Below are positions 8,206 through 16,666 of a stretch of 64,000 nt of DNA, piece by piece. Below the pieces are notes generated by a model that saw only the letters and a list, made by a program, of their open reading frames with translations, had not been told where the DNA came from and ran no database searches. The DNA is taken from contig NZ_JAEMGS010000008.1 in assembly GCF_017309075.1 (NCBI RefSeq), positions 62,001-126,000 of the forward strand. The letters are read 5' to 3'. The number at the start of each line of letters is the position of its first letter. Position 1 is the stretch's first letter. This DNA is from Motiliproteus sp. SC1-56 (GTDB lineage: Bacteria; Pseudomonadota; Gammaproteobacteria; Pseudomonadales; Balneatricaceae). The position numbers and the translations under genes were made by a program.

Positions 8206-9153
8206 ATGGTTTTTGATACCCCTCCTCCCGCTCACGATCAACTCGAGTTCTTTATCGAACTGGCCAATAAGACCCCCCGCATTCGCACGGCGGTGATGCA
8301 CCCGGTAGACGCCAACAGCCTGCTCGGGGCAGCAGAGGCCGCGCAGCAGAACATCATCGAGCCGGTGCTGGTCGGCCCGGCCGACAAGATTCGGGCCGCC
8401 GCAGACGAGGGTGACATCGACATCAGCGCGTTCGAGGTGGTGGACGTGCCCCACAGCCACGCCGCCGCGGAAAAGGCCGTCGACCTGGCCCGCCAGTGCG
8501 AAGTGGATATCCTGATGAAGGGCGGCCTGGCCACCGCCGAGATGCTGAGCGCGGTGGTTCACAAGACCAAGGGAGTGCGTACCGAGCGGCGTCTGAGCCA
8601 CATGTTCATGCTCGATGTGCCCAACTACCACAAGCCGCTGATGATCACCGACGCGGCCATCAACATCGCCCCGGACCTGAACATCAAGAAGGACATCGTC
8701 CAGAACGCCATCTACTTCGCCCACGCCATCGGCATTGCCGAGCCCAAGGTGGCCGTACTGGCGGCCGTGGAGAAGGTCAAGTCCAACATGGTAAGCACCA
8801 TTGACGCCGCCGCCCTGTGCAAGATGGCCGACCGCGGCCAGATCACGGGTGGGATTATCGACGGCCCCCTGGCCTTCGACAACGCCATCTCGCTTGAGGC
8901 GGCGCGGGACAAGCACATTAACTCGCCCGTCTCCGGCGAGGCGGACATCTTGCTGGCCCCGGACCTGGAGTCAGCCAACATGATCGCCAAACAGCTGATC
9001 TACCTCGCCGGGGCCAAGTCCGCCGGCATCGTGCTGGGCGCCCGGGTGCCCATCGTACTCACCAGCCGCGCGGAGAAAACCCTGGGGCGCCTCGCCTCCT
9101 GCGCCCTGGCGGCGCTGCAAGTCACCCATGCCAAGGAGACCGGTCTGGTATGA
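8206..9153 (+). CDS. Phosphate acetyl/butyryltransferase
   Basis: 315 residues, the short single-domain form of the phosphotransacylase family rather than the ~700-residue Pta. Landmarks are PVDANSLLGAAEAAQQNIIEPVLVGP near the start, VDILMKGGLATAEMLSAVV, and the C-terminal DILLAPDLESANMIAKQLIYLAGAKSAGIVLGA. It interconverts an acyl-CoA and acyl phosphate; whether the acyl group is acetyl, butyryl or another short chain cannot be decided. Its stop overlaps the start of the acetate/butyrate kinase gene by ATGA (9150-9153), so translation is coupled and the two make ATP from acyl-CoA. The shared promoter design with fabI suggests a link to low-oxygen metabolism or storage-polymer turnover. Confidence 0.88.
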   Translation: MVFDTPPPAHDQLEFFIELANKTPRIRTAVMHPVDANSLLGAAEAAQQNIIEPVLVGPADKIRAAADEGDIDISAFEVVDVPHSHAAAEKAVDLARQCEVDILMKGGLATAEMLSAVVHKTKGVRTERRLSHMFMLDVPNYHKPLMITDAAINIAPDLNIKKDIVQNAIYFAHAIGIAEPKVAVLAAVEKVKSNMVSTIDAAALCKMADRGQITGGIIDGPLAFDNAISLEAARDKHINSPVSGEADILLAPDLESANMIAKQLIYLAGAKSAGIVLGARVPIVLTSRAEKTLGRLASCALAALQVTHAKETGLV

Positions 9154-10337
9154 ACGCGATTTTCACTGTCAATGGCGGCTCATCCAGCCTCAAGTGCGGT
9201 CTGTTCCGCATCACCGAAGGCACCACCGAGCTGCTCTACAGCTTCAAGCTGAGCAACATTCTCGGCGAGGCCAAGGCCGCGATCAGCGACGCCCAGGGGC
9301 AGAACGTGCTCAAGGCCAGCCCCGATTTCTCGGCCATTGGCCGGGAAGGCCGCCACCAGGCCTGCCTGGACTTCGTTTTTGCCTGGATCCGCGATCAGCT
9401 ACCCGAGTGTGAGCTGCAGGCCGTCAGCCACCGGGTGGTGCACGGCGGCGAGCAGTTCCGCGAGCCGGTGCGCCTGGATGGCCCCACCCTGGACGCCCTG
9501 CACGCCTTCGTCCCCCTGGCCCCCCTGCACCAGCCCTACAACCTCAAACTGGTTGAGGCCTGCCAGGCGCTGCTGCCGGAGGTGCCGCAGATCGCCTGCT
9601 TTGACACCATGTTCCACACCGGCCAGCCGGACGAGGCCCGCAACTTTGCCCTGCCACGCCAGCTCACCGCCGAGGGGATCCGCCGCTACGGCTTTCACGG
9701 TCTCTCCTACGAGTTTATTCAGCGTCGCCTGGAACAGGTGGCGCCGGAGCAGGCCCGCAGCCGCACCATCGTCGCCCACCTCGGCGCCGGCGCCAGCATG
9801 TGCGCCATCCGCGACGGACGCAGCCTCACCTCCACCATGGGCTTTACCGCCGTGGAAGGGCTGCCCATGGGCAGCCGCACCGGCAGCATCGACCCGGGCG
9901 TGCTGCTGTACCTGATGCGCCACCACGGGATGGACGCGGACCGCCTGGAGACCCTGCTCTACAAAGAGAGCGGCTGGCTGGGAGTTTCCGGGATCAGCAG
10001 CGACATGCAGGAACTGCTAGCCAGCGAGCGCCCGGAAGCCCGCGAAGCGGTGGACCTGTTCACCTACCGCGCGGCCCGGGAGATCGGCAGTCTCAGCGCC
10101 GCCACCCAGGGGCTGGAGCAGCTGGTGTTTACCGGCGGGGTGGGCGAGAACAGCGCCCCGATCCGCACCGCCATCTGTGAGCGCAGCCGCTGGCTGGGGA
10201 TCGAGATCGACCCGGCCGCCAACGCCGCCAGCGCCGATGTCATCAGCACCGGGGCCAGCCGTGTCACCGTGCGGGTCATTCCCACCGACGAGGAGTCGAT
10301 GCTGGCGCTGCACGGCATGGAGATGGTGGCCGGCTAA
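9150..10337 (+). CDS. ackA: Acetate kinase (acetate/propionate kinase family)
   Basis: 395 residues, normal length. FTVNGGSSSLKCGLF is the N-terminal ASKHA phosphate loop, SHRVVHGG and CFDTMFH are family signatures, GFHGLSYEF precedes the hinge, AHLGAGASMCAI binds nucleotide, and FTGGVGENSAPIR is the C-terminal motif. It transfers phosphate from acyl phosphate to ADP. It overlaps the phosphotransacylase gene by 4 bp and is the last gene of the operon; the convergent cytochrome gene begins 17 bp beyond its stop with no clear terminator between them. Confidence 0.93.
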   Translation: MNAIFTVNGGSSSLKCGLFRITEGTTELLYSFKLSNILGEAKAAISDAQGQNVLKASPDFSAIGREGRHQACLDFVFAWIRDQLPECELQAVSHRVVHGGEQFREPVRLDGPTLDALHAFVPLAPLHQPYNLKLVEACQALLPEVPQIACFDTMFHTGQPDEARNFALPRQLTAEGIRRYGFHGLSYEFIQRRLEQVAPEQARSRTIVAHLGAGASMCAIRDGRSLTSTMGFTAVEGLPMGSRTGSIDPGVLLYLMRHHGMDADRLETLLYKESGWLGVSGISSDMQELLASERPEAREAVDLFTYRAAREIGSLSAATQGLEQLVFTGGVGENSAPIRTAICERSRWLGIEIDPAANAASADVISTGASRVTVRVIPTDEESMLALHGMEMVAG

Positions 10338-10353
10338 GCGCCTCTTATCTTAC

Positions 10354-10707
10354 CTAGCGCGCCCCCTGCCGGATCCACTCCCGCAGCAACTCGACCTCTT
10401 CCGGTTTGAGCTGTGCCGGCCCCGGGGGCATCGCGCTGGGCGCCCCGCCCCGGGGGACCACCAGGTTGATCAGCCAGCCCTTGGTCGGCTGACCCGGCAG
10501 GATGGCGGCCCCGTTTTTCCCCCCTTCACGTATATTCGCCAGGCTATCCAGCCGCAGCCCCCCCTTGGGAAACCAGCCGGAGTGGCACTCCACGCAGTGC
10601 TGATCCAGCAATGGCTTGACCTGCTCCTGGTAACGGACCGGGGATTCGCTGGCGTGAACACCGAAGGTGCCCAACAGCCAGGCTAAAAGAAAGAGGTAAC
10701 GTCCCAT
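10354..10707 (-). CDS. Small c-type cytochrome / haem-binding domain protein
   Basis: 117 residues. MGRYLFLLAWLLGTFGVHAS is a signal peptide. The mature part starts VRYQEQVKPLLDQHCVECHSG, where CVECH is the CxxCH haem c attachment site, and continues with KGGLRLDSL and APSAMPPGPAQLKPEEVELLREWI, the distal Met segment and C-terminal helix. This is the layout of the short cytochromes related to the planctomycete PSCyt1 domain. The ATG at 10707 has GGAG six nt upstream, better than the in-frame GTG four codons earlier. Its electron partner is unknown. Confidence 0.85.
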   Translation of the reverse strand: MGRYLFLLAWLLGTFGVHASESPVRYQEQVKPLLDQHCVECHSGWFPKGGLRLDSLANIREGGKNGAAILPGQPTKGWLINLVVPRGGAPSAMPPGPAQLKPEEVELLREWIRQGAR

Positions 10708-10775
10708 GAATGACTCCACTGTGATAGGTCCGCCCAGTCTAGCCGCTCGGCCGGGGCTGTAAATGGTGCCGCTGC

Positions 10776-11132
10776 TTAGAGTTGATAGGATTCCGACCAG
10801 GCTCGAAGCTGCTCCAGAATACTCAGCGCAGAACGGCCAAAATCGGTCAGTTCGTAGGTAACCGCGATGGGACGATCGCTGATCACGGTTCGCTTCACCA
10901 TTCCCCGCGCTTCAAGCTCCTTGAGCCGCTGATCGATCATCTTCTTGCTGGCCCCCCCCAACATCCGGGTCAGGTCGTTGAAGCGTACGGGTTCATCTTT
11001 CAGGTGATAGATGATCGAGGCAGTCCACTTCCCGCCGATCAAACGCATGCCTTTCTCGATGGCGCAGGGCTCCATGCAGGCGTTAAAAACTTTTTTCCGA
11101 CCATAAGAATCTTTTTCTATGCGGCTTTCCAT
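10776..11132 (-). CDS. HxlR-family winged-helix transcriptional regulator
   Basis: 118 residues. CAIEKGMRLIGGKWTASIIYHL is the characteristic HxlR start with its conserved Cys and GGKW, followed by FNDLTRMLGGASKKMIDQRLKELEARGMVKR (recognition helix and wing) and YELTDFGRSA. HxlR proteins act as dimers that sense oxidants, quinones or electrophiles. It is divergent from mdaB with 123 bp between the starts, the classic arrangement in which an HxlR protein represses a quinone reductase gene. Confidence 0.9.
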   Translation of the reverse strand: MESRIEKDSYGRKKVFNACMEPCAIEKGMRLIGGKWTASIIYHLKDEPVRFNDLTRMLGGASKKMIDQRLKELEARGMVKRTVISDRPIAVTYELTDFGRSALSILEQLRAWSESYQL

Positions 11133-11175
11133 CGTACTACCGGCCTCGTGAAGAAGGTCACCAAAACCTTACTGG

Positions 11176-11203
11176 TTGAATACTGAGCTCAGGTTACCAT
11201 AAT
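11176..11203 (+). promoter_or_regulatory. mdaB promoter with embedded palindrome
   Basis: TTGAAT (11176-11181) and CATAAT (11198-11203) form a -35/-10 pair with 16-nt spacing. A perfect palindrome CTGAGCTCAG (11183-11192) lies between them, a good place for an HxlR-type repressor. Binding is inferred from position and from the divergent HxlR gene. Confidence 0.5.
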
Positions 11204-11255
11204 AAACCAGCAATGATCAGCACCGCTGTTTCACACGATCAAAGGAAGCCCCGGC

Positions 11256-11840
11256 ATGAGCAACATCCTGATTATCAACACCCACCACCATTACCCTTTT
11301 TCCGAGGGTCGCCTGAACCGCACCCTGGTCGAGGCCGCCGAGAACCTGCTCACCACCAGGGGCCATGCCACCCGGACGGTCAACGTGGACGATGCCTGGG
11401 AGGTGGAACAGGAGCTGGAGAAACATCGCTGGGCCGATGTGATCCTGCTGCAGAGCCCGGTCAACTGGATGGGAGTTCCCTGGACCTTCAAGAGATACAT
11501 GGACGAGGTCTACACCGCGGGCATGAACGGCGAACTCTGCGCGGGCGACGGCCGCCACCATGACGCGCCCAAGCAAAATTACGGCGCGGGCGGCACCTTA
11601 ACCGGCAAGAAATACATGCTGTCGTTGACCTTCAACGCCCCCGAAGAGGCCTTCGACGATGAGCGCGAATACCTGTTCCAGGGTAAAGGGGTCGATGATC
11701 TCTGGCTGCCGATGCACATGAACTTCCGCTTCTTCGGCATGGAGTCGCTGCCGACCTTCGCCTGCTACGACGTGATGAAGGACGCCAATGTCGAACGCGA
11801 CCTGCAACGCTTCAAAGCGCACCTGCACGCCCACTTCTGA
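11256..11840 (+). CDS. mdaB: NAD(P)H:quinone oxidoreductase MdaB family
   Basis: 194 residues with a flavodoxin-like fold. Landmarks are [21 protein letters not shown] for FAD/phosphate binding, [26 protein letters not shown], a [15 protein letters not shown] loop, and [26 protein letters not shown] near the C-terminus. MdaB reduces quinones by two electrons and protects against redox cycling. It is divergent from an HxlR regulator that probably controls it. Confidence 0.9.
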   Translation: MSNILIINTHHHYPFSEGRLNRTLVEAAENLLTTRGHATRTVNVDDAWEVEQELEKHRWADVILLQSPVNWMGVPWTFKRYMDEVYTAGMNGELCAGDGRHHDAPKQNYGAGGTLTGKKYMLSLTFNAPEEAFDDEREYLFQGKGVDDLWLPMHMNFRFFGMESLPTFACYDVMKDANVERDLQRFKAHLHAHF

Positions 11841-11893
11841 GCAGTGCCGAGGCTGTTGAGACTGTCCAGGCCAGGGAACGGCCCCGGGCGGGA

Positions 11894-12295
11894 TTAACGC
11901 TTGGGCAGCGCGTCGTCGACATCAATGACCCGGCGGTCATAAAAGAAGTGCGCGCTGGACTCAAAACCGGGCGGGAGCTGGTCCTGGTTGCAACGCTTGA
12001 ACAGAAGCTGAGATACCAGCTTCCTGCCCATGGCGTTGGTGTTGTAGAGCACGTCGCCACAGTGCTTGCAGAACACCCGCGTCATCCGCTTGCGGGGGTG
12101 CTGATACTCGATCACCTCCCCGGCCCCCTGGCTGATGTGCACCTGGTCAGCCTCCCAGGCGAGCACCGAATGGTAAGGCACCTGGAGCAGCTCCCGACAG
12201 TCCTGACAATGGCAATAGGCATGGACTCGTGGCGCTCCGGTCATGGTCACTTCCACTGCATTGCACTCGCAATGCACACGATAATTCTCGTTCAT
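11894..12295 (-). CDS. GFA (glutathione-dependent formaldehyde-activating/CENP-V) family protein
   Basis: About 133 residues from the ATG at 12295; the frame is open upstream to 12364 but the extra residues are not family-like. The fold is defined by zinc ligands: HCECNAVEV, YCHCQDCRELL, and RVFCKHCGDVLYN. Members include a glutathione-dependent formaldehyde-activating enzyme, but most are uncharacterised zinc proteins. It lies downstream of mdaB on the opposite strand. Confidence 0.85.
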   Translation of the reverse strand: MNENYRVHCECNAVEVTMTGAPRVHAYCHCQDCRELLQVPYHSVLAWEADQVHISQGAGEVIEYQHPRKRMTRVFCKHCGDVLYNTNAMGRKLVSQLLFKRCNQDQLPPGFESSAHFFYDRRVIDVDDALPKR

Positions 12296-12684
12296 GGGTA
12301 TCACCCTCAGGCGTAGGGTCGGACAATGCGGCCACCCAAGTCTAGCTTGAGCGGGCCTGCTCACTTCGAAACAGGCAAACCATTATGCGGTACGGCAGCC
12401 ACCGGGCAAGTAGTTAACTTTTTGTAACCTGGACATCCGCAGACGCACCCCGAACGGACTCTCCTGCGCCATGAACTCGGGTTACGACTGCCCTCCTCTC
12501 CCCATGCCGGCGGCAAACCAGCTGATTTACCTCCTATTTTCAGCCCCCATCGACAAACCCTTGATCCGGCTCAATAAGCCGCCCGCTTTTTACGTTGCAT
12601 CGCAACATTGCACTGCTACTATGGGCTCACTTCAGTACGGGCCCAGGCCCGATATCACTCTAGTTTGCGTTAACAGGAACCGTT
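12296..12684. other. Intergenic region between the GFA gene and fabI
   Basis: 389 bp without a gene. The right half holds the fabI promoter described separately. The left part contains short open stretches but nothing with coding character. Confidence 0.6.
12561..12622 (+). promoter_or_regulatory. fabI promoter with FNR-like box and GTTGC palindrome
   Basis: TTGATCCGGCTCAA (12561-12574) is identical to the box upstream of the pta-ackA operon. It is followed by GTTGC-N3-GCAAC (12594-12606), a -35-like TTGCAT (12595-12600) and TACTAT (12617-12622), again with 16-nt spacing. The box would be centred near -61, a class I FNR position. Sequence between the elements differs from the first copy, so the match reflects constraint on the elements. 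Confidence 0.65.
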
Positions 12685-13455
12685 ATGAACAGCCAATTGA
12701 TGCAGGGCAAAAAAATCCTGATCGTCGGTATCGCCAATGAACACAGTATCGCCTACGGCTGCGCGAAGGCGCTCAAGGCGCAGGGTGCCGAGCTCTGTAT
12801 TACCTACCTCAACGAAAAAGCCAAGCGCTTTGTCGAGCCCCTTGCACAAGAGCTGGAAGCCGAGCTTTTCCTGCCTCTAGACGTCAGCAAGCCGGGTGAG
12901 CTTGAACTGGTGATGGGCTCCATCAAAGAAGCCTGGGGCGTTCTGCACGGCCTGATCCATTCCATCGCCTTCTGCCCGCTGGAGGACCTGCACGCGCCGA
13001 TCTCCCAGTGCTCCCGCGAGGGCTTCCTGCAGGCCATGGACATCTCCTGCTACAGCTTTATCGAGATGGCCCGCCAGGCCAAGCCGCTGATGAACGAGGG
13101 CGGCAGCCTGATCAACTTCTCCTACCTGGGCAGCGCCATGGCGGTGGAAGACTACAACGTGATGGGCGTCGCCAAGGCCGCCCTGGAAGCCTCAACCCGC
13201 TACTTGGCCCGGGACCTGGGCCCCCAGAAGGTCCGCGTCAACTGCATCTCCCCGGGCACCATCCCCACCCGGGCCGCCAGCGGCATCAAGGATTTCGACG
13301 CCATGCTCGAGCACAACCAGGAGATGTCCTGCGACGGCCAGTTGCCGACCATCGAAGAGGTGGGCAATGCCGCCCTCTACTACCTGAGCGATCTCTCCAA
13401 GGGCGTCACCGGCACGATCCACTACGTGGACCACGGGGTCTGTATCTCCGGCTGA
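12685..13455 (+). CDS. fabI: Enoyl-[acyl-carrier-protein] reductase, FabI type
   Basis: 256 residues. GKKILIVGIANEHSIAYGCAKAL is the FabI-type nucleotide loop, LPLDVSKPGELE and GLIHSIAF follow, and the catalytic pair is in the CYSFIEMARQAKPLMNEGGSLINFSYLG / EDYNVMGVAKAALEASTRYLA region, with Tyr and the later Lys of YNVMGVAK. A late SGIKDFDAML and DHGVCISG complete the fold. It reduces the enoyl-ACP double bond with NAD(P)H. Sharing of regulatory elements with the pta-ackA operon suggests this copy may serve a conditional pathway, not necessarily bulk fatty-acid synthesis. Confidence 0.9.
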   Translation: MNSQLMQGKKILIVGIANEHSIAYGCAKALKAQGAELCITYLNEKAKRFVEPLAQELEAELFLPLDVSKPGELELVMGSIKEAWGVLHGLIHSIAFCPLEDLHAPISQCSREGFLQAMDISCYSFIEMARQAKPLMNEGGSLINFSYLGSAMAVEDYNVMGVAKAALEASTRYLARDLGPQKVRVNCISPGTIPTRAASGIKDFDAMLEHNQEMSCDGQLPTIEEVGNAALYYLSDLSKGVTGTIHYVDHGVCISG

Positions 13456-13473
13456 CGGACACCGCAGCTGACT

Positions 13474-13499
13474 AAACGGGACCTTCGGGTCCCGTTTTT
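13474..13499 (+). terminator. Intrinsic terminator of fabI
   Basis: AAACGGGACC and GGTCCCGTTT pair around a TTCG-type loop and run into a T tract, 19 bp after the fabI stop codon. Confidence 0.85.
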
Positions 13500-13999
13500 G
13501 GTTGTCGGGCTCGGCAAACGTCCTCGCCGCCTAGCTGGAGCTCCGCTCCTCAACCGCGCGGCAGGGCATTCACGCTGCAACGGCGACGCCAGCGCGTTCA
13601 TCAAGAGCGGGGCGCTTATCCCCGTCACGACGTTGGCCAAACCCGCCCGGACTCCCCCCCGGCGCGTTAGACATAGTGGGCGTCAGCCCCAACACAAGCC
13701 CCCTCCCACGCGTCGCTACTTGCTCCCCCGCGACCGGCTGCTAATCTAAGTTAGCTGGAACTTTTTTTGACATATCACGCCAAACAACGACAGGAAATTC
13801 ACATATCCTGCGGTTATATATTATTCTATTTTTTTTAACTTTTGGCGTTCATGCCAGCCCCCTTCATAGGGGCACGGGAGGTAAGAGATCGACCCTTTTG
13901 AAAATAAAGGCGAATAAAGTCTAATATTTAAGTCATAACACCCGCACCATCATCGGTTGATATTTATCAACAACAAGGACGATAAAACGGAGCCGGACC
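13500..13999. other. Gene-free stretch leading into an A+T-rich islet
   Basis: 500 bp without a convincing gene. Base composition changes near 13745, from G+C-rich to plainly A+T-rich with runs of T and A, and stays so through the next gene. A TTGACA occurs at about 13768 but no well-spaced -10 follows it. Confidence 0.6.
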
Positions 14000-14980
14000 A
14001 TGAAAAGCCAGCTAGGGATTAGCGCGATTTTAACCGCATCATTCACACTCTCTCTACTCGCTTCGCCTGCTTTATCAACAGAGCATGCTAAAGGGGTTGG
14101 CGAGTCAACAGATATGAATTCAAACCCTGCAACACTAACGGAAATAAAACTGGCAGGCATCAATATACAGGGAAAGATACAAAGCGAGTTCGGTCCGAAC
14201 CGTTCGGATATAGAAAATGCATTCGGTGACGAGATTTGCGAAATCAATGACATCCCCGTTTTCATGGGCCTAGAAGACTGGGTGACGCTGGGTATAGAGC
14301 GACAACTCAAACCCAAATATGGCGAAGACTTCGAGCTTGGCGACGGGCTGAGACGCGATGAAATAAGCATTCGCAGTCGTGAAGACAACATCAACTACTA
14401 CGCAAAATTCGCAAAAAACCGCAGAATAAAATGCAGCCTGATCAACCCGGAAAACTACCTCATCATAAAAACCGAGTCGGACCAGCTCAGAAAATTCCGC
14501 TCAAGCTCTTTCTCTCACAAGGTATTAAATAAACTAGGAAGCTCATCCATTGCTGCTGTCGACCTCTGCTTCTCTTCCCGGTCAGGGCAGATCACCCACT
14601 TATCCATCAAACAGACTGTCGCCGACTGGGGTTCAAAAGCCAACACCTTTGATAACGTTTTAAAGACCTACCAAGAGATATGGCCGAGTGCAAAGCGAGA
14701 AAACAGTAGATTTATATTTAAAAACGGGGCTGTCTGCAAAGTATCAAACCAAACAACCGGCTTTCATACCGAGTGTTACTCAGGATTTGGAAACCCTGAC
14801 CCTGACCTGGTTGATATTCAATACGGCCAGTGGATTGCTTTGATGCTAAAAGAAGAACCTCAATTCAAGGACTTTATAGATCAGATCGAAAAGGAGACCA
14901 TTGGACTTTCAATTGAGCAATCAGAGATAAATAGGGCAAGCCGAGTCGCCAAGAACAAAACCAACGAACCCGTTTATTAA
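14000..14980 (+). CDS. Secreted orphan protein in A+T-rich islet
   Basis: 326 residues. The first ~27 (MKSQLGISAILTASFTLSLLAS, then PALSTE) form a signal peptide. The rest is a soluble, Lys/Ser/Asn-rich protein with seven or so cysteines after the signal (in DEICEIND, KCSLI, DLCFSS, AVCKVS, TECYSG). I do not recognise a domain. Codon use differs from the neighbours: many AAA, AAT, TTT and ATA codons where the rest of the window uses G/C-ending codons. A CGGAG site lies 8 nt before the ATG. Composition and lack of homologues known to me suggest recent acquisition. Confidence 0.72.
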   Translation: MKSQLGISAILTASFTLSLLASPALSTEHAKGVGESTDMNSNPATLTEIKLAGINIQGKIQSEFGPNRSDIENAFGDEICEINDIPVFMGLEDWVTLGIERQLKPKYGEDFELGDGLRRDEISIRSREDNINYYAKFAKNRRIKCSLINPENYLIIKTESDQLRKFRSSSFSHKVLNKLGSSSIAAVDLCFSSRSGQITHLSIKQTVADWGSKANTFDNVLKTYQEIWPSAKRENSRFIFKNGAVCKVSNQTTGFHTECYSGFGNPDPDLVDIQYGQWIALMLKEEPQFKDFIDQIEKETIGLSIEQSEINRASRVAKNKTNEPVY

Positions 14981-15281
14981 CACCTGTTAATTTAAAGCCG
15001 CTGATTTTGCTTATTTATGCTCCCCGCCGCCACACGCATTCATCAATGGCAGTGCGTGCTGTTCGACGGGTATTCACAGCCAGGATAAATTGCACCACGT
15101 CCCTTGAGGCGGACTCGTTTTGCATTATTGCACCCTTGAACGCGGGTCTCACACCACCCCATGCGCCCTTGCGATTGTTGTAGCCATGTCCCATGCCCAC
15201 CGTTCCCATGCTGCAACCCTCTGGCCTCTGGCACGGCCCTTTGGTGTCGGTTAAGGTAACCGCAACCAACAAGGAGGCGGC
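14981..15281. other. Gene-free stretch before the NUDIX gene
   Basis: 301 bp. Composition returns to G+C-rich after about 15010. A short inverted repeat CGGTT-N5-AACCG lies at 15248-15262, just before the NUDIX ribosome-binding site, and might be an operator. Nothing else is supported. Confidence 0.5.
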
Positions 15282-15836
15282 ATGAGCGATCAGAATCCCT
15301 GGACCACCCTTGCCACCCGCTGGGTCTACGACAACCCTTGGATCGCCGTGCGCGAAGACCGGGTGCTGAACCCGGGTGGCGGAGAAGGGGTCTACGGCGT
15401 GGTGCGGTTCAAAAACCGCGCGGTGGGCGTCATCCCCGTCGATGATGCGGGACACACCTGGCTGGTAGGTCAATACCGTTACGCGCTGGGCCATTACAGC
15501 TGGGAAATCCCCATGGGCGGGCACCCGGTGGAGGAGCCGGAAGAGGACGGTGCCCTGCGCGAGCTACGGGAAGAGACGGGGCTGCGAGCCGGTCGCCTCG
15601 ACACTCTGCTGGAGGTGGACCTCTCCAACTCGGTCACCGACGAACGGGGCGTGGTCTACCTGGCGCGGGAGCTGACCCCGGGGCCGACGGATTTTGACGA
15701 GACCGAAGCGATCGAGCTTCGCCGACTGCCCTTTGACGAGGCCCTGGCCATGGCGCTGGACGGGCGCATTCGCGATACCCTGAGCGTGGCCGGCCTCTGT
15801 GCCCTGGGGCTGCGCCGCCAGACCTTCGGCCTTTGA
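15282..15836 (+). CDS. NUDIX hydrolase (ADP-ribose pyrophosphatase-like)
   Basis: 184 residues. The NUDIX box is complete: GGHPVEE..., with the consensus G-x5-E-x7-RELREETGL fitting exactly. Upstream WIAVREDRVLNPGG and VGVIPVDDAGHTWLVGQYRYALG are typical of the ADP-sugar pyrophosphatase subfamily (NudF-like). It hydrolyses nucleoside diphosphates linked to another moiety. AAGGAG precedes the ATG. Its stop overlaps the TTG start of the next gene (TTGA, 15833-15836), so translation is coupled. Confidence 0.9.
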   Translation: MSDQNPWTTLATRWVYDNPWIAVREDRVLNPGGGEGVYGVVRFKNRAVGVIPVDDAGHTWLVGQYRYALGHYSWEIPMGGHPVEEPEEDGALRELREETGLRAGRLDTLLEVDLSNSVTDERGVVYLARELTPGPTDFDETEAIELRRLPFDEALAMALDGRIRDTLSVAGLCALGLRRQTFGL

Positions 15837-16666
15837 AGCTCAGCACCCTGCTCTACCTGGTCGCGGCAGGTATTGGACTCTTTACCCTGCTTTGCCTGCT
15901 GGCCCTGCTGTTTCAGGAGCAGCTGCTGTTCCAAACCCGGCCCCTGGAGGCTGATGAGCGTCAGCGACTGCGAGCCTACGAAGTGGCCATTTCCCGACCC
16001 GGTGCGGTCCTTCGCGGCTGGTACCTGCCGGCAGGCGATCCGCAGGCGCCCTTACTGATCTACTACGGAGGCAACGGCGAGGAGATCGCCTGGAACAGCC
16101 AGCCGTTGAGCGCACTTGGCGTCTCCGTGCTGTTGATCAACTACCGCGGCTACGGCGACAGCGAAGGGCGCCCCAGTGCAGAACTGCTGAAACAGGACGC
16201 CCTGGCGGTGCTGGACCAAGTGACGGTCGCACACGGAATCCCCTTAAACCGGGTGGTGCTGATGGGGCGTAGCCTGGGCTCCGGGGTAGCGACCTTCGTT
16301 GCCCACCAACGGCCGGTGGCGGGCGTCATTCTCGTCACCCCCTACGACACCCTGAGCAACGCTGCCCGTCACCACTACCCGTGGCTTCCGGTCACCTGGT
16401 TACTGCGCCACCGCTTTGATTCGCTGGCGCTGGCACCGCACATCTCGCAGCCGCTGCTGAACCTGCTTGCCGGCAGGGACCGGGAGGTGCCTGCGGCGCT
16501 CGGGGAGCGGCTGGGGGATGCCTGGGGAGGAGAGGAGACGCGGGTACGGTTCCGCGAGGCGGACCATCTCGATATTCACCGGCAAGGAGGGTACTGGAAG
16601 GCGATCGACACCTTTCTGCGGCAGGTGACCCCTTGGGACGGCGCCACGATGGCGAATCCACGCTAG
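15833..16666 (+). CDS. Membrane-anchored alpha/beta hydrolase
   Basis: 277 residues. Residues 4-28 form an N-terminal hydrophobic anchor, followed by an alpha/beta hydrolase domain. Visible elements are LLIYYGGNGEE (oxyanion region), NYRGYGDSEG, the nucleophile elbow GRSLGSG, a late acid in AGRDREVP and the catalytic His in ADHLDIH. It resembles the YfnB/BEM46-like hydrolases of unknown substrate. The start is TTG at 15833, inside the NUDIX stop. The 3' end overlaps the convergent mazG by 4 bp. Confidence 0.85.
   Translation: MKLSTLLYLVAAGIGLFTLLCLLALLFQEQLLFQTRPLEADERQRLRAYEVAISRPGAVLRGWYLPAGDPQAPLLIYYGGNGEEIAWNSQPLSALGVSVLLINYRGYGDSEGRPSAELLKQDALAVLDQVTVAHGIPLNRVVLMGRSLGSGVATFVAHQRPVAGVILVTPYDTLSNAARHHYPWLPVTWLLRHRFDSLALAPHISQPLLNLLAGRDREVPAALGERLGDAWGGEETRVRFREADHLDIHRQGGYWKAIDTFLRQVTPWDGATMANPR

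Noticed and set aside
13500-13745. Short open frames after the fabI terminator
   Set aside because: No ribosome-binding site, Pro/Arg-rich low-complexity translations and no family resemblance.
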